NCBI GenBank assembly: GCA_021404785.1 | Contig: QWHH01000001.1 | Coordinates: forward strand, 62,001-126,000 | Direction: 5' to 3' | From: Lysobacterales bacterium PRO7 | GTDB taxonomy: Bacteria > Pseudomonadota > Gammaproteobacteria > Xanthomonadales > Rhodanobacteraceae | Length of the DNA stretch: 64,000 nucleotides | In this document: in pieces, positions 25,155-33,934 of the stretch | Numbering within the stretch: position 1 is the stretch's first letter | How the letters are laid out: each line of letters opens with the position of its first letter | Notes under the pieces: generated by a model | The model's database searches: none | The model's input: only the letters and a program-made list of their open reading frames with translations | What the model was told of the DNA's origin: nothing | Program-made: the position numbers and the translations under genes

Positions 25155-25879
25155 ACCTGCGCAATAACGCGATTGCCGTCGTTTTCGCCGCCGTGCTGCT
25201 CGCTTGCGCGGGCGCGCGCGCGCAGGACCAAGGCGCGGCCGCGCCGGTGCCGTGGACCAGCCTGAGTCCGGCCGAACAGCAAGTGCTGGCTTCGGCGCAC
25301 GACAAGTGGGACACGCTGACGGCTGCCGCGCAACAGCGTCTGCAGCGTGGTGCGCAACGCTGGGAGACGATGAGCCCCGAACAGCGCGCGACGGTGCGCC
25401 AGCGTTTCCAGAAATGGAACAGCCTGAGCGCGGAACAGCGTGCGCAGCTGCGCGAGCGCTACCAGAAATTCAAGGATCTTCCGCCCGCGCAGCAGGAGCG
25501 AATCCGCCAGGCGTTCAAACGCTTTTCCAGCCTGCCGCCGGAACAGCGCGAAAAGTTGCGCGAGAAATTCAAGCAGATGAGTCCGGCCGAACGGCGCGCG
25601 TTCATCGCCGGCGCGCAAGCGCAGAACCATGCCGGCAATGCGCGCGAATTCTTTCGGTCGATCCCGCAGGACGAGCGTCAGCCGACGCGGCAGATGCTGC
25701 AGGCGATGACGCCGGCCGAGCGCCGCGCGTTCCACCAGACCTGGCGCTCGCTGCCGGACAACGAACGCGACGCCTATCGCCAGCGCATGCTGCGGATGCC
25801 GGCGCAGCAACGCAGCGCTGAACTGTCCAAGGCGCGGCCGCCGCACCCCGCGCCCGCGCCGCACCTGCACGGGCATTGA
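25151..25879 (+). CDS. DUF3106 periplasmic repeat protein
   Basis: The 242-residue protein has a signal peptide (FAAVLLACAGARA) followed by about eight helical repeats of roughly 18-20 residues. The pattern is W/F-x-x-L/M-S-P-E-Q-R, for example TMSPEQRATVRQRFQKW, SLSAEQRAQLRERYQKF and SLPPEQREKLREKFKQM. It ends in a His/Pro-rich tail (PHPAPAPHLHGH) that could bind metal. The repeats recall Spy/CpxP-type LTxxQ modules, which sense or buffer misfolding, but homology is not certain. It is the last gene of the overlapping sigma operon. Confidence 0.75.
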   Translation: MNLRNNAIAVVFAAVLLACAGARAQDQGAAAPVPWTSLSPAEQQVLASAHDKWDTLTAAAQQRLQRGAQRWETMSPEQRATVRQRFQKWNSLSAEQRAQLRERYQKFKDLPPAQQERIRQAFKRFSSLPPEQREKLREKFKQMSPAERRAFIAGAQAQNHAGNAREFFRSIPQDERQPTRQMLQAMTPAERRAFHQTWRSLPDNERDAYRQRMLRMPAQQRSAELSKARPPHPAPAPHLHGH

Positions 25880-25896
25880 TCAGGGGTTCGCAAGCA

Positions 25897-27093
25897 TCAT
25901 GCCGTGGCCAGGCTGATCACGAACGCGGCGGCGACACCGAGCGAGACCATGATCGTATAGCAGATCCCGATCGCGCCGAACTTCAGGGTCGTGAAGAACC
26001 AGCCTTGGGCATAGACTTTTTTCTGCATGACGAACAGGTAGATCGGGATCCACCATCCCATCACGACCAGGAGCAGGCCGAGCACGGGTACGAGCGCGGG
26101 CACGGAGGCCAGCGCCCATGCATGCGCGAATCCGGCGAGCGTGATCAGGAATAATGAAAGAAAAACGAACGCGTGGCTGTGCAGCGCCACGATCAGGTGT
26201 TCCATGTACAGCCGGCGCTTGAATAGGTAGAAAATCTTCAACAGCAGCGCGAACAGCGGCATCAGCACAAACAGCACCTGCGGCAGCACGCCGAGCGCGC
26301 CGGCGATGAGCAGGGTCGGATCCTTGCGGATGCGCGGGATATTGTCCTTCGCATGTTCGATCGCGACGTTCAAGCGCGCGTTCGCGAAGGCCGGCAGCCA
26401 GCCGACGCGCAGCGGATTGGTTTTTGTGTCCCACGGCTTGTCGTTGAAGCTCAGCGTTTCGAGGTCCGGATCCGGCGGTGGCGCTTCGCCCTTCGCTTTC
26501 GCGTCGGCGACTTTTTGCAGATACGCAAGACGTGCATCGGCTTCCTTGCGCACCTTCGCGGCGCCCTTGTCCATCTCGGCTGCAACCTGCTTGTTCACGG
26601 CGGCGGGCGCCGATGTCGCACCGATGACCGCGCCGGTGGCTGCCTTGGCTGTCTGCAACTGCGCCAGTCGTTGATCGCGTCGCGCAATCACTTCCTGTGG
26701 CGTCATCGCAGAGGAAATGCTCGGCGTGTCGCCATCGTCGAAGTTGATCATGTATTTGCTCAGGTGCGATTCGCCGAGCGTGAACTGGATCGTGAAGAAC
26801 GCGAGTACGCTGAGGAAAAAATACAGGCGGAACGGCGTCACATAGCGCGTGCGCCGGCCGGCGAAATATTCGCGGGTCAAAAAACCGGGCCGGAAATACA
26901 GCGGCAGCAGGCTGTGGAAGATGCGCGAATCGATGTTGAAAATCGTATCGGCGACGTCGTGCAGCATGCTCGATAGCGGGCGGATCATGCCCTTCACCGG
27001 CTGACCGCAGACGTGGCAGTGATCGCCATGCAGTTCGGCGCCGCAATTCAGGCAGCGTGGCGGCTGGGCAGGGGCGGCTTCGGCGGTGTCCAT
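25897..27093 (-). CDS. DUF3667 membrane protein
   Basis: The 398-residue protein starts with a zinc-ribbon-like motif (CLNCGAELHGDHCHVCGQ) at about residues 14-31, followed by DUF3667 with four or more membrane helices. An example is FFLSVLAFFTIQF near residue 95; further helices lie in the C-terminal third (LFVLMPLFALLLKIFYLF and later). A long Ala/Lys-rich coiled-coil-like segment (about 165-230) lies between. The function is unknown. TAAAGT (27101-27106) lies 7 nt before the ATG, so it is likely leaderless. A GTG 9 nt further upstream is the alternative start. It is divergent from the MATE gene. Confidence 0.82.
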   Translation of the reverse strand: MDTAEAAPAQPPRCLNCGAELHGDHCHVCGQPVKGMIRPLSSMLHDVADTIFNIDSRIFHSLLPLYFRPGFLTREYFAGRRTRYVTPFRLYFFLSVLAFFTIQFTLGESHLSKYMINFDDGDTPSISSAMTPQEVIARRDQRLAQLQTAKAATGAVIGATSAPAAVNKQVAAEMDKGAAKVRKEADARLAYLQKVADAKAKGEAPPPDPDLETLSFNDKPWDTKTNPLRVGWLPAFANARLNVAIEHAKDNIPRIRKDPTLLIAGALGVLPQVLFVLMPLFALLLKIFYLFKRRLYMEHLIVALHSHAFVFLSLFLITLAGFAHAWALASVPALVPVLGLLLVVMGWWIPIYLFVMQKKVYAQGWFFTTLKFGAIGICYTIMVSLGVAAAFVISLATA

Positions 27094-27100
27094 GCTGCGC

Positions 27101-27106
27101 ACTTTA
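27101..27106 (-). promoter_or_regulatory. -10 hexamer TAAAGT of the DUF3667 gene (leaderless)
   Basis: On the minus strand, TAAAGT stands 7 nt before the ATG at 27093, with no ribosome site between. Confidence 0.6.
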
Positions 27107-27183
27107 GCCGATCGAACACGCTACGACAGCGGCACAAGTCATGGGTTCGGGTAAACTGCGCGGCCCTTCGCTCAAATCCACCG

Positions 27184-28530
27184 ATGATCACGCCGCGCCT
27201 GCACAGCGAACTGCGCGAAACCCTGCGCCTGGCGTTGCCGCTGGTGCTCGGCCAGTTGTCGGCGATCGGCATGAATGTGGTCGATACCGTGCTCGCCGGC
27301 CACTACGATGCGCAAACCCTGGCGGCGGTGGCGATCGGCGCGAACGTGTGGACGCTGGCGATCGTCGCCGCGATCGGCGTGATGATGGCGATGCCGCCGA
27401 CCGTCGCGCATCTGTCCGGCGCCGACGAACGCGAACGCATTGGCGGCGTGTTGCGCCAGGCCTTGTGGTTGGCCGCCATCCTCGGCATCGGCCTGTTCTT
27501 CGGCGTGCGCCACGCCGGTCCGCTGCTGCGCGTCATGGGCATCGCGCCGGACATCGCCGCGCACGCGCAGCAGTTCCTGCACGCGATCTCCTGGGGCGCG
27601 CCGGCGCTGACCGGCTATTTTGCGCTGCGCGGATTCTCCGAAGGCCTGGCGCTGACGCGCCCAACCATGTATTTCGGCGCGTTCGGTCTCGTGTTGCTCG
27701 CGCCGATCGGGTATGTCTTCATGTATGGCGGATTCGGCCTGCCGGCGCGCGGCGCGCAGGGCTCGGGCATGGCCACGGCCACCGTGTTGTGGATCCAGTT
27801 CATCGCCTTCGCCGCCTACATCGTGCACCGCCGCCACTATGCGATTTATGCGCCGTTCGCGCGCTGGGACTGGCCGCAACCTCGGGTCATCCTGGATTTG
27901 CTGCGCCTGGGCGTGCCGATGGGCATCTCCTTGCTGATGGAAGCGGGTCTGTTCGTCACCGCGGCGCTGTTGATCGGCTCGCTCGGCGCGGATGTCGTCG
28001 CCGGCCACCAGATCGCGATCAATGTCGCTTCGGTCACGTTCATGGTGCCGCTCGGCCTGGCCATGGCGACCACGGTGCGCGTGGGTCGCGCCGCCGGCAG
28101 CGGCAATGCGGAGGGCGCGCGTTGGGCAGGCCATGTCGGCATCGGCGCTTCGCTGGCATCGCAAGTGGTTTCGTGCGCGCTGATGGCGCTGTTCCCGCAT
28201 TTCATCGCCGCGCTGTATACCCAAGATACCGCAGTCGCCGCGATCGCCGCGAACTTGTTGTTGTTCGCCGCGGCGTTCCAATTGTCCGACGGCATCCAGG
28301 TCACCGCGAACGGCGCGCTGCGGGGCCTCAAGGACACAACCGGGCCGATGGCCATCACCACGCTGTCGTACTGGGGTATCGGCATGCCGGTCGGCTATCT
28401 GCTGTGCTTCCATTTCGGCCACGGCGCTTCGGGCATGTGGGTCGGCATGATCGCGGGCCTGAGCGTGGCCGCGGTGCTGCTGTTCGCGCGTTTTGCCCGC
28501 CAAGCGCGTCACCTGGCGACGCGGGCATGA
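27184..28530 (+). CDS. MATE-family efflux transporter (NorM-like)
   Basis: The 448-residue protein has 12 predicted membrane helices. Family landmarks include the N-terminal LRLALPLVLGQLSAIGMNVVDTVLAG (as two stretches) and the central GVPMGISLLMEAGLFVTAALLIG region of the second MatE domain. It would export cationic drugs in exchange for Na+ or H+. The start at ATG 27184 fits the family, and a longer frame runs into the divergent gene. TAAACT at 27152-27157 may be the -10, giving a leader of about 20 nt. The substrate is unknown. Confidence 0.9.
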   Translation: MITPRLHSELRETLRLALPLVLGQLSAIGMNVVDTVLAGHYDAQTLAAVAIGANVWTLAIVAAIGVMMAMPPTVAHLSGADERERIGGVLRQALWLAAILGIGLFFGVRHAGPLLRVMGIAPDIAAHAQQFLHAISWGAPALTGYFALRGFSEGLALTRPTMYFGAFGLVLLAPIGYVFMYGGFGLPARGAQGSGMATATVLWIQFIAFAAYIVHRRHYAIYAPFARWDWPQPRVILDLLRLGVPMGISLLMEAGLFVTAALLIGSLGADVVAGHQIAINVASVTFMVPLGLAMATTVRVGRAAGSGNAEGARWAGHVGIGASLASQVVSCALMALFPHFIAALYTQDTAVAAIAANLLLFAAAFQLSDGIQVTANGALRGLKDTTGPMAITTLSYWGIGMPVGYLLCFHFGHGASGMWVGMIAGLSVAAVLLFARFARQARHLATRA

Positions 28531-28593
28531 CCTTCAGCGCGTGATCGCGGCTGGCGTATCGGTTAGGCTTGGACAAAATCCACGGAGAATCCC

Positions 28594-30441
28594 ATGGCTC
28601 AGTCACAACGCGGCATCATCGCGCGCTTTTTCCTCGGCGTGTGGGACGTATTCAATTTCACCCGGCGGCTGGTGTTCGGCGTCATCGCCTTGATCCTGCT
28701 GATCGGTTTCGTCGCCGCACTGCGCAGCGGCGGGCCGAAGCTGCTCGACAAGACCGCGCTCGTGCTCGATCCGAAGGGCAGCATCGTCGAGCAGTACACG
28801 AACGACGCCGCGCAGCGCGCGTTGTCGAACATCGCCGGCGACAAGGCGAAACAGGCGCAGTTGCGCGACATCCTCGCGGCAATCGATGGTGCGGCAAAGG
28901 ATCCGCGCATCGCGCGCATCGTGCTCGAGCCCGATGGCATCGACAGCGCCGGATTGTCCACGCTGCGCGAAATCGGCGCGGCGTTGGATCGCTTCAAGGC
29001 GACGGGAAAGCAGGTTGTCGCCATTTCCAACGGCATGACCCAGAGCCAGTATTACCTCGCCGCGCACGCCAACACTATCCTGCTGCACCCGGATTCGCTC
29101 GAAGGCGTGCTGCTGACCGGTTTCGGCGCGTATCGCAGCTATTACAAGGATGCGCTCGACTGGCTGGGTGTGGACGTGCACGTGTTCAAGGTCGGTACGT
29201 TCAAGTCGTATCCGGAACCGTACGTGCGCAACGACGCGTCGCCGGACGCCAAGGAAGCGGACTTGTTCTGGATGAACGATCTGTGGGGCGATTACCTGAA
29301 GGACATCGCCGCGGCGCGGCACCTGGATCCGGCCAGGATCTCGGCGCAGATCGCCGCCTACGGCGACGTGATCAAGGCAGCCGGCGGCGACATGGCCAAG
29401 CTCGCGCTTGCCGACAAGCTCGTCGACAAGCTCGCAACCCCGGATGAGGCGCGGCAGATGCTGATCGCTGATGGCGCGCGCGACGGCCACAGCTACCGGC
29501 GCATCGATTTCAACGACTATGCAGCCTTGATCGAACGCGAGCATCCGCTGGATACGCGCCCGCAGGTCGCGGTCGTGGTCGCGGAAGGCGAGATCCTGCC
29601 GGGTGACCAGCCGCAAGGCACGGTTGGCGGCGTGTCCACGGCGAAGCTCTTGCGCGAGGCGCGCCTGGATGATGCCATCAAGGCGGTCGTGTTGCGCGTG
29701 AACTCGCCCGGCGGCGATGCGTTTTCTTCCGAACTGATCCGCCGCGAGGTGGAACTGACGAAGGCCGCGCATAAACCCATTATCGTTTCGATGGGCAATG
29801 TCGCGGCGTCCGGCGGTTACTGGATCTCGATGGATGGCGATGAAATCTTCGCCGAGCCGACCACGATCACCGGTTCGATCGGCATCTTCGGCATCATGAT
29901 GAACATTCCGAACACGCTGGCGAAAATCGGCATCCACACCGACGGTGTCGGCACCACGCCGCTGGCGGATCCCGTGGATCCGCGCCGCGCACTGGATCCG
30001 GCCGTCGGCACGGCCCTGCAGGCGGTGATCGACAATGGCTACCAGCGCTTCATTCACAAGGTCGCCGCAGCGCGCCACAAGACGCCCGAGCAGATCGACG
30101 CGGTCGCGCAGGGGCGCGTGTGGAGCGGCACGCAGGCCAAGGAGCGTGGCCTCGTCGACAAGATCGGCGGCTTGCGCGATGCGCTCGCCGCGGCCGCGCA
30201 AGCGGCGCACCTGGGCGACAACTATCGCGTGACCTACGTGGAAAAGCCGCTCACGTTCTGGGAGCGCCTGGCGATGAACATGAGCAACGACGCGCTGGTG
30301 CGCTTCGCGCATGCGCTGCTGCCACAGATGCCGCTCGGCTTGCTCGATCAGCCGCAGATTCGCGAACAACTTCGCCTGTTGCAAAGCGCGAGCGACGGCA
30401 AGCTTGGGGTGTATGCGTACTGTTTCTGCGCGATGCAGTGA
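28594..30441 (+). CDS. sppA: Signal peptide peptidase SppA (67K type)
   Basis: The 615-residue protein has an N-terminal membrane anchor (LVFGVIALILLIGFVAAL) and two SppA domains. The first holds the catalytic lysine in VFKVGTFKSYPEPYV near residue 205, and the second the nucleophile serine in GNVAASGGYWIS near residue 405. VLRVNSPGGDAFSSE lies between them. It degrades cleaved signal peptides in the inner membrane. CGGAGAAT precedes the ATG. The C-terminus (KLGVYAYCFCAMQ) is a little longer than usual. Confidence 0.94.
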   Translation: MAQSQRGIIARFFLGVWDVFNFTRRLVFGVIALILLIGFVAALRSGGPKLLDKTALVLDPKGSIVEQYTNDAAQRALSNIAGDKAKQAQLRDILAAIDGAAKDPRIARIVLEPDGIDSAGLSTLREIGAALDRFKATGKQVVAISNGMTQSQYYLAAHANTILLHPDSLEGVLLTGFGAYRSYYKDALDWLGVDVHVFKVGTFKSYPEPYVRNDASPDAKEADLFWMNDLWGDYLKDIAAARHLDPARISAQIAAYGDVIKAAGGDMAKLALADKLVDKLATPDEARQMLIADGARDGHSYRRIDFNDYAALIEREHPLDTRPQVAVVVAEGEILPGDQPQGTVGGVSTAKLLREARLDDAIKAVVLRVNSPGGDAFSSELIRREVELTKAAHKPIIVSMGNVAASGGYWISMDGDEIFAEPTTITGSIGIFGIMMNIPNTLAKIGIHTDGVGTTPLADPVDPRRALDPAVGTALQAVIDNGYQRFIHKVAAARHKTPEQIDAVAQGRVWSGTQAKERGLVDKIGGLRDALAAAAQAAHLGDNYRVTYVEKPLTFWERLAMNMSNDALVRFAHALLPQMPLGLLDQPQIREQLRLLQSASDGKLGVYAYCFCAMQ

Positions 30442-30538
30442 GTTCGACTCACCGCGTTCGTGGTGTTGCTAGGCTCGCGCATCCGGCGCTCGCCAAGCAA
30501 CCCGGCCGCTCGCTCCGGCTCGCGGCGTTCGTACGCGC

Positions 30539-30564
30539 GCGCGATGCGCTTCAACGCATCGCGC
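30539..30564. terminator. Strong hairpin between convergent genes
   Basis: A perfect 10-bp stem (GCGCGATGCG at 30539-30548 and CGCATCGCGC at 30555-30564) with the loop CTTCAA lies between the ends of sppA and the small lipoprotein gene. No T-run follows, so it is only terminator-like. The rest of 30442-30576 holds nothing I can call a gene. Confidence 0.5.
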
Positions 30565-30576
30565 AAGCGCGCGTCC

Positions 30577-30807
30577 TCACCCACCCGAATCTTGAATTGC
30601 CTGATCCTGCGCCTTCTTCTGCTCGTCGACGGTCTTCTGCACGTCTTTCGCCTTTTGCAGTGCCTTCACGTCACTGCTGAACACGTTCGAGTCCGGCAGC
30701 GGCTGCGCCGGTTGTGCAGCAGCGGCCTTGGGCGGTGGCGGCGCGTTGGCGCCGCAGGCGCTCAAGCCGAGACTCAAGATGGCAATGCAAACAAGTGCGG
30801 TTTTCAT
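30577..30807 (-). CDS. Small lipoprotein of unknown function
   Basis: The 76-residue protein has a lipoprotein signal with lipobox LSAC (Cys18), then a Pro/Ala-rich linker (PPPPKAAAAQPAQPLP) and a charged helical end (ALQKAKDVQKTVDEQKKAQD). It is predicted to be anchored in the outer membrane. GGGAG lies 6 nt before the ATG, supporting translation from 30807 rather than the longer frame that starts at 30873. It lies divergent to the SDR gene. No domain is recognised. Confidence 0.75.
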   Translation of the reverse strand: MKTALVCIAILSLGLSACGANAPPPPKAAAAQPAQPLPDSNVFSSDVKALQKAKDVQKTVDEQKKAQDQAIQDSGG

Positions 30808-30877
30808 GGCGGTCTCCCGGTGAATTGCGTACAGTCTGCGCCGGAGCGACACGCCGCTCAAGCGCGGGCACACGGCG

Positions 30878-31660
30878 ATGACGACAAACGCGGCACGTTG
30901 GCGGCTGGACGGTCAAACAACGCTGATTACCGGCGCGAGCCGCGGCATCGGCCTGGCCTGTGCACGCGAGTTCGCCGCGCTCGGTGCGGATGTGCTGATG
31001 GTCGCGCGCGACGAGGCCCACCTGGAATCCGCGCGCGCGGAATTGGCCGAGGAATTCCCGGGGCGTGAAATCCTCGCGTTCGCGGCGGACGTGTCCGATC
31101 ACGAACAACGCCTGGAAATCTTCGATTGGCTGGCCGACCTCGATGTCGAATTGTCGCTGCTCGTGAACAATGCCGGCACGAACCTGCGCAAACCGACGCT
31201 CGAATACGACGAGACGGAAGTGCGAGCGTTGATCGATGCGAACCTGCTGTCCGCGTTCGCAATGTGTCGACTCGCGCATCCGCACCTGGCCGAACATGCG
31301 AATGCCGCGATCGTGAACGTGAGTTCGGTGTCGGGGCTCACGCACGTGCGCACCGGCGCGCCGTACGGCATGGCGAAAGCCGCGCTTGCGCAACTGACGA
31401 AGAACCTCGCCTGCGAATGGGCCGAAGACGGCATCCGCGTGAACGCGGTCGCGCCATGGTACATCCGCACGCAGCGTACGCAAGGCGCACTTGCCGATCC
31501 GGACTATCTCGACGACGTGCTGCAACGCACGCCACTCGCGCGCATCGGTGAGCCGGAGGAAGTTGCCGCCGCGATCGCCTTCCTGTGCCTGCCGGCGGCG
31601 AGCTACATCACCGGCGAAATCCTCGCTGTCGATGGCGGATTCCTGAAATACGGATTCTGA
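30878..31660 (+). CDS. Short-chain dehydrogenase/reductase
   Basis: The 260-residue SDR has the NAD(P) motif TGASRGIGLA near residue 20, NNAG near 92, and the catalytic Ser-Tyr-Lys: VSSVSG near 145 and YGMAKA near 160. The C-terminus has the usual GEILAVDGGF. It resembles tropinone-reductase-like oxidoreductases. The substrate is unknown. The DUF4336 gene follows 47 nt later with its own promoter-like hexamer. Confidence 0.9.
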   Translation: MTTNAARWRLDGQTTLITGASRGIGLACAREFAALGADVLMVARDEAHLESARAELAEEFPGREILAFAADVSDHEQRLEIFDWLADLDVELSLLVNNAGTNLRKPTLEYDETEVRALIDANLLSAFAMCRLAHPHLAEHANAAIVNVSSVSGLTHVRTGAPYGMAKAALAQLTKNLACEWAEDGIRVNAVAPWYIRTQRTQGALADPDYLDDVLQRTPLARIGEPEEVAAAIAFLCLPAASYITGEILAVDGGFLKYGF

Positions 31661-31695
31661 CGTCCGATCTTCGTTTGCGAAAAACGCCGACCGAG

Positions 31696-31701
31696 TATGC
31701 T
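31696..31701 (+). promoter_or_regulatory. -10 hexamer TATGCT of the DUF4336 gene (leaderless)
   Basis: TATGCT ends 6 nt before ATG 31708, without a Shine-Dalgarno. Confidence 0.65.
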
Positions 31702-31707
31702 GTTGCC

Positions 31708-32391
31708 ATGCTCAATGATTTCGGACCATCGCTGTACGTCGCGGAAGGACCCACGGTTTCGTTCGCCGGTTTTCCGTACCCGACCCGCATGGCATTGGCG
31801 CGCCTGTCCGATGGCGGCGTCTGGGTGTGGTCGCCGATCGCGCTCACGCCGCAGCTTGCCGATGCCGTGCAAGCGATCGGGCCCGTGCGCCATATCGTGT
31901 CGCCGAACAAATTGCATCACCTGTTTCTGCCGGCATGGGCTGAACATTGGCCGCACGCGCAGTTGCATGCGCCGCCCGGCCTTGCGCGCAAGAAGAAGGC
32001 ATTGCACTTCGAATCCGAACTCGGCAATGAACCGCCGTCCGCGTGGCAGCAGGATATCGATCAGGTGGTTTTCGGCGGTTCGTTCGCGATGAATGAAGTC
32101 GTTTTCTTCCATCGCGCTTCACGCACCGCAATCGTCGGCGACCTGATCCAGCGCTTCCCCGCGGCGAGCGTTTCCGGCTGGAAGGGATGGGTCATGAAAC
32201 TCGGCGGGCTCGTCGGCGAACATGGCGGTACGCCGCCGGACTGGCGCGCGAGTTTTCTGCGGCACGGTCCGGCGCGTGCAGCACTGCACAAGGTGCTGGC
32301 GTGGAATCCGCAGCGGCTGTTGATCGCACACGGCATGTGTGCGCAGGCCGGGGCGGCCGAAATCATTGCTGCCGCCTTGCGCTGGATATGA
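31708..32391 (+). CDS. DUF4336 protein (metallo-hydrolase-like)
   Basis: The 227-residue protein matches DUF4336, whose members look like degenerate metallo-beta-lactamases. It has a SPNKLHHLFL segment near residue 65 and a FGGSFAMNEVVFFHRASRTAIVGDL region near 120 (in two parts), but lacks a full HxHxDH metal motif. Its function is unknown. TATGCT (31696-31701) ends 6 nt before the ATG and there is no ribosome site, so it is probably leaderless. The longer frame upstream overlaps the SDR gene and is rejected. Confidence 0.75.
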   Translation: MLNDFGPSLYVAEGPTVSFAGFPYPTRMALARLSDGGVWVWSPIALTPQLADAVQAIGPVRHIVSPNKLHHLFLPAWAEHWPHAQLHAPPGLARKKKALHFESELGNEPPSAWQQDIDQVVFGGSFAMNEVVFFHRASRTAIVGDLIQRFPAASVSGWKGWVMKLGGLVGEHGGTPPDWRASFLRHGPARAALHKVLAWNPQRLLIAHGMCAQAGAAEIIAAALRWI

Positions 32392-32423
32392 CGCGTCAAG
32401 CTCGCGCGGAGCCGGCATCCATG

Positions 32424-32445
32424 GCCGAAAACGGCTAGTTTCGGC
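32424..32445. promoter_or_regulatory. Inverted repeat upstream of the Ada-AlkA gene
   Basis: GCCGAAA (32424-32430) and TTTCGGC (32439-32445) are separated by 8 nt. It lies 14-35 nt before the TAGGAT -10 candidate of the Ada-AlkA gene, a position suited to an activator or repressor site. It does not match the E. coli Ada box and no T-run follows. Confidence 0.4.
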
Positions 32446-32458
32446 AAGACGACGGCGC

Positions 32459-32464
32459 TAGGAT
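32459..32464 (+). promoter_or_regulatory. -10 hexamer TAGGAT of the Ada-AlkA gene (leaderless)
   Basis: TAGGAT ends 6 nt before ATG 32471. A 7-bp inverted repeat lies just upstream at 32424-32445. Confidence 0.65.
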
Positions 32465-32470
32465 CGCCGC

Positions 32471-33925
32471 ATGTCCTCGCCGTCCGTCCTCGATCCGAAA
32501 GCCTGCGAACAGGCGCGCCTCACCCGCGATGCGCGCTTCGACGGCCTGTTCTTCACCGCCGTGCGCACGACCGGTATTTATTGCCGGCCGGTGTGTCCGG
32601 CGCCGACTGCGCTCGCGCGCAACGTCGAATATTTTCCGAACGCGGCCGCGGCGGCAAGCGCCGGCTACCGACCCTGCCTGCGTTGCCGTCCGGAAGCGGC
32701 GCCCGGCACGCCGCTGACGCGCGCGCGCAGCGAGCTCGTCGCGGCGGCATTGCGCATGATCGAAGCGGGCGCGCTGGATGACGCATCCGTCGCGCAGCTC
32801 GCGCGTCGCATCGGCGTCGGCGAACGCCATTTGCGCCGCCTGTTCGTGGTCGAACTCGGCGCAGGTCCGCTGGAAATCGCGGCCACGCGACGCCTGCTGT
32901 TCGCAAAGAAGCTGTTGACGGAAACGCCGTTGCCGATCACGCAGATCGCGCATGCGGCGGGCTACGCAAGCTTGCGTCGATTTAACGCGGCGTTTCTGGC
33001 GGGCTATCGCCGCTCGCCTCGAGACGTACGCCGTGATGAGTCTGGCGCGTCCGCATCGAACGCGCTGACATTGCGCATTCCGTTTCGAGCGCCATACGAT
33101 TTCTCCGCGCTGCTCGCGTTCTTCGCGCGTCGCGCGATTCCCGGGCTCGAACGCGTCGATGCGGGCAGCTACGCACGCCGCTTCGCGTTCGATGGCAGCG
33201 TCGGATCGCTGCGCGTGACGCGCGCGCGCGGCGACGATGCGTTGTCGCTTGCGATCGACTATCCGGACGCCTCGCGCCTGCAGGCGATCTGCACGCGCGT
33301 GCGCCGCCTGTTTGATGTCGATGCAGATATCGCCGCGATCGGTGCGCAACTTGCGCGCGATCCGCACCTGCGCGCATTCGTGCGCAGGCATCCCGGCCAG
33401 CGCCTGCCGGGTGGCTGGGACGGTTTCGAGATCGCGGTGCGCGCGGTGCTCGGCCAGCAGATCAGCGTCGCCGCGGCGCGCACGCTGGCCGGACGCCTGG
33501 TCGAGCGCTTCGGCGCGCTCGCGCAGACGCCGGATGGCGAATCGGTGCGACTGTTTCCAACCGCGCAAGCGCTTGCCGACGCGGATCTGACGAAGATCGG
33601 ACTGCCGCGCACGCGTGCGGCGACATTGAACACGATTGCGCGCGCTGTGTGCGATGGCGCAGTCGATTTCCGGCCGGAGCAATCGCTGGACCGCTTCGTC
33701 GCCAGCTGGTGCGAACTGCCCGGCATTGGCGCGTGGACAGCGCATTACATCGCGATGCGCGCGCTGGGTCATCCAGACGCGTTTCCGGCCGCGGATCTTG
33801 TGCTGCGCAAGATGCTGGCTGATGACGGCGCGCTGCTGTCCGCTCGCGCGGTCGAAGCGCTCGGCGAACGCTGGCGACCGTGGCGCGCGTACGCGGTCAT
33901 GCACGTGTGGCGCAATTCAAACTGA
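32471..33925 (+). CDS. alkA: Ada N-terminal domain / AraC / AlkA fusion, alkylation repair and regulator
   Basis: The 484-residue protein fuses three parts. The Ada zinc domain has cysteines at 38, 42, 69 and 72, the same numbers as in E. coli Ada, so Cys38 should accept methyl groups from phosphotriesters. The AraC-type HTH (ASVAQLARRIGVGERHLRRLF) spans about residues 85-195. The AlkA glycosylase part has the HhH-GPD motif LPGIGAWTAHYIAMRAL near 418 and catalytic Asp in AFPAADL. It would sense and repair alkylated DNA. The O6-methyltransferase activity is in the next gene instead. TAGGAT ends 6 nt before the ATG, which suggests a leaderless message. Confidence 0.92.
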   Translation: MSSPSVLDPKACEQARLTRDARFDGLFFTAVRTTGIYCRPVCPAPTALARNVEYFPNAAAAASAGYRPCLRCRPEAAPGTPLTRARSELVAAALRMIEAGALDDASVAQLARRIGVGERHLRRLFVVELGAGPLEIAATRRLLFAKKLLTETPLPITQIAHAAGYASLRRFNAAFLAGYRRSPRDVRRDESGASASNALTLRIPFRAPYDFSALLAFFARRAIPGLERVDAGSYARRFAFDGSVGSLRVTRARGDDALSLAIDYPDASRLQAICTRVRRLFDVDADIAAIGAQLARDPHLRAFVRRHPGQRLPGGWDGFEIAVRAVLGQQISVAAARTLAGRLVERFGALAQTPDGESVRLFPTAQALADADLTKIGLPRTRAATLNTIARAVCDGAVDFRPEQSLDRFVASWCELPGIGAWTAHYIAMRALGHPDAFPAADLVLRKMLADDGALLSARAVEALGERWRPWRAYAVMHVWRNSN

Positions 33926-33934
33926 GGTTCTACG

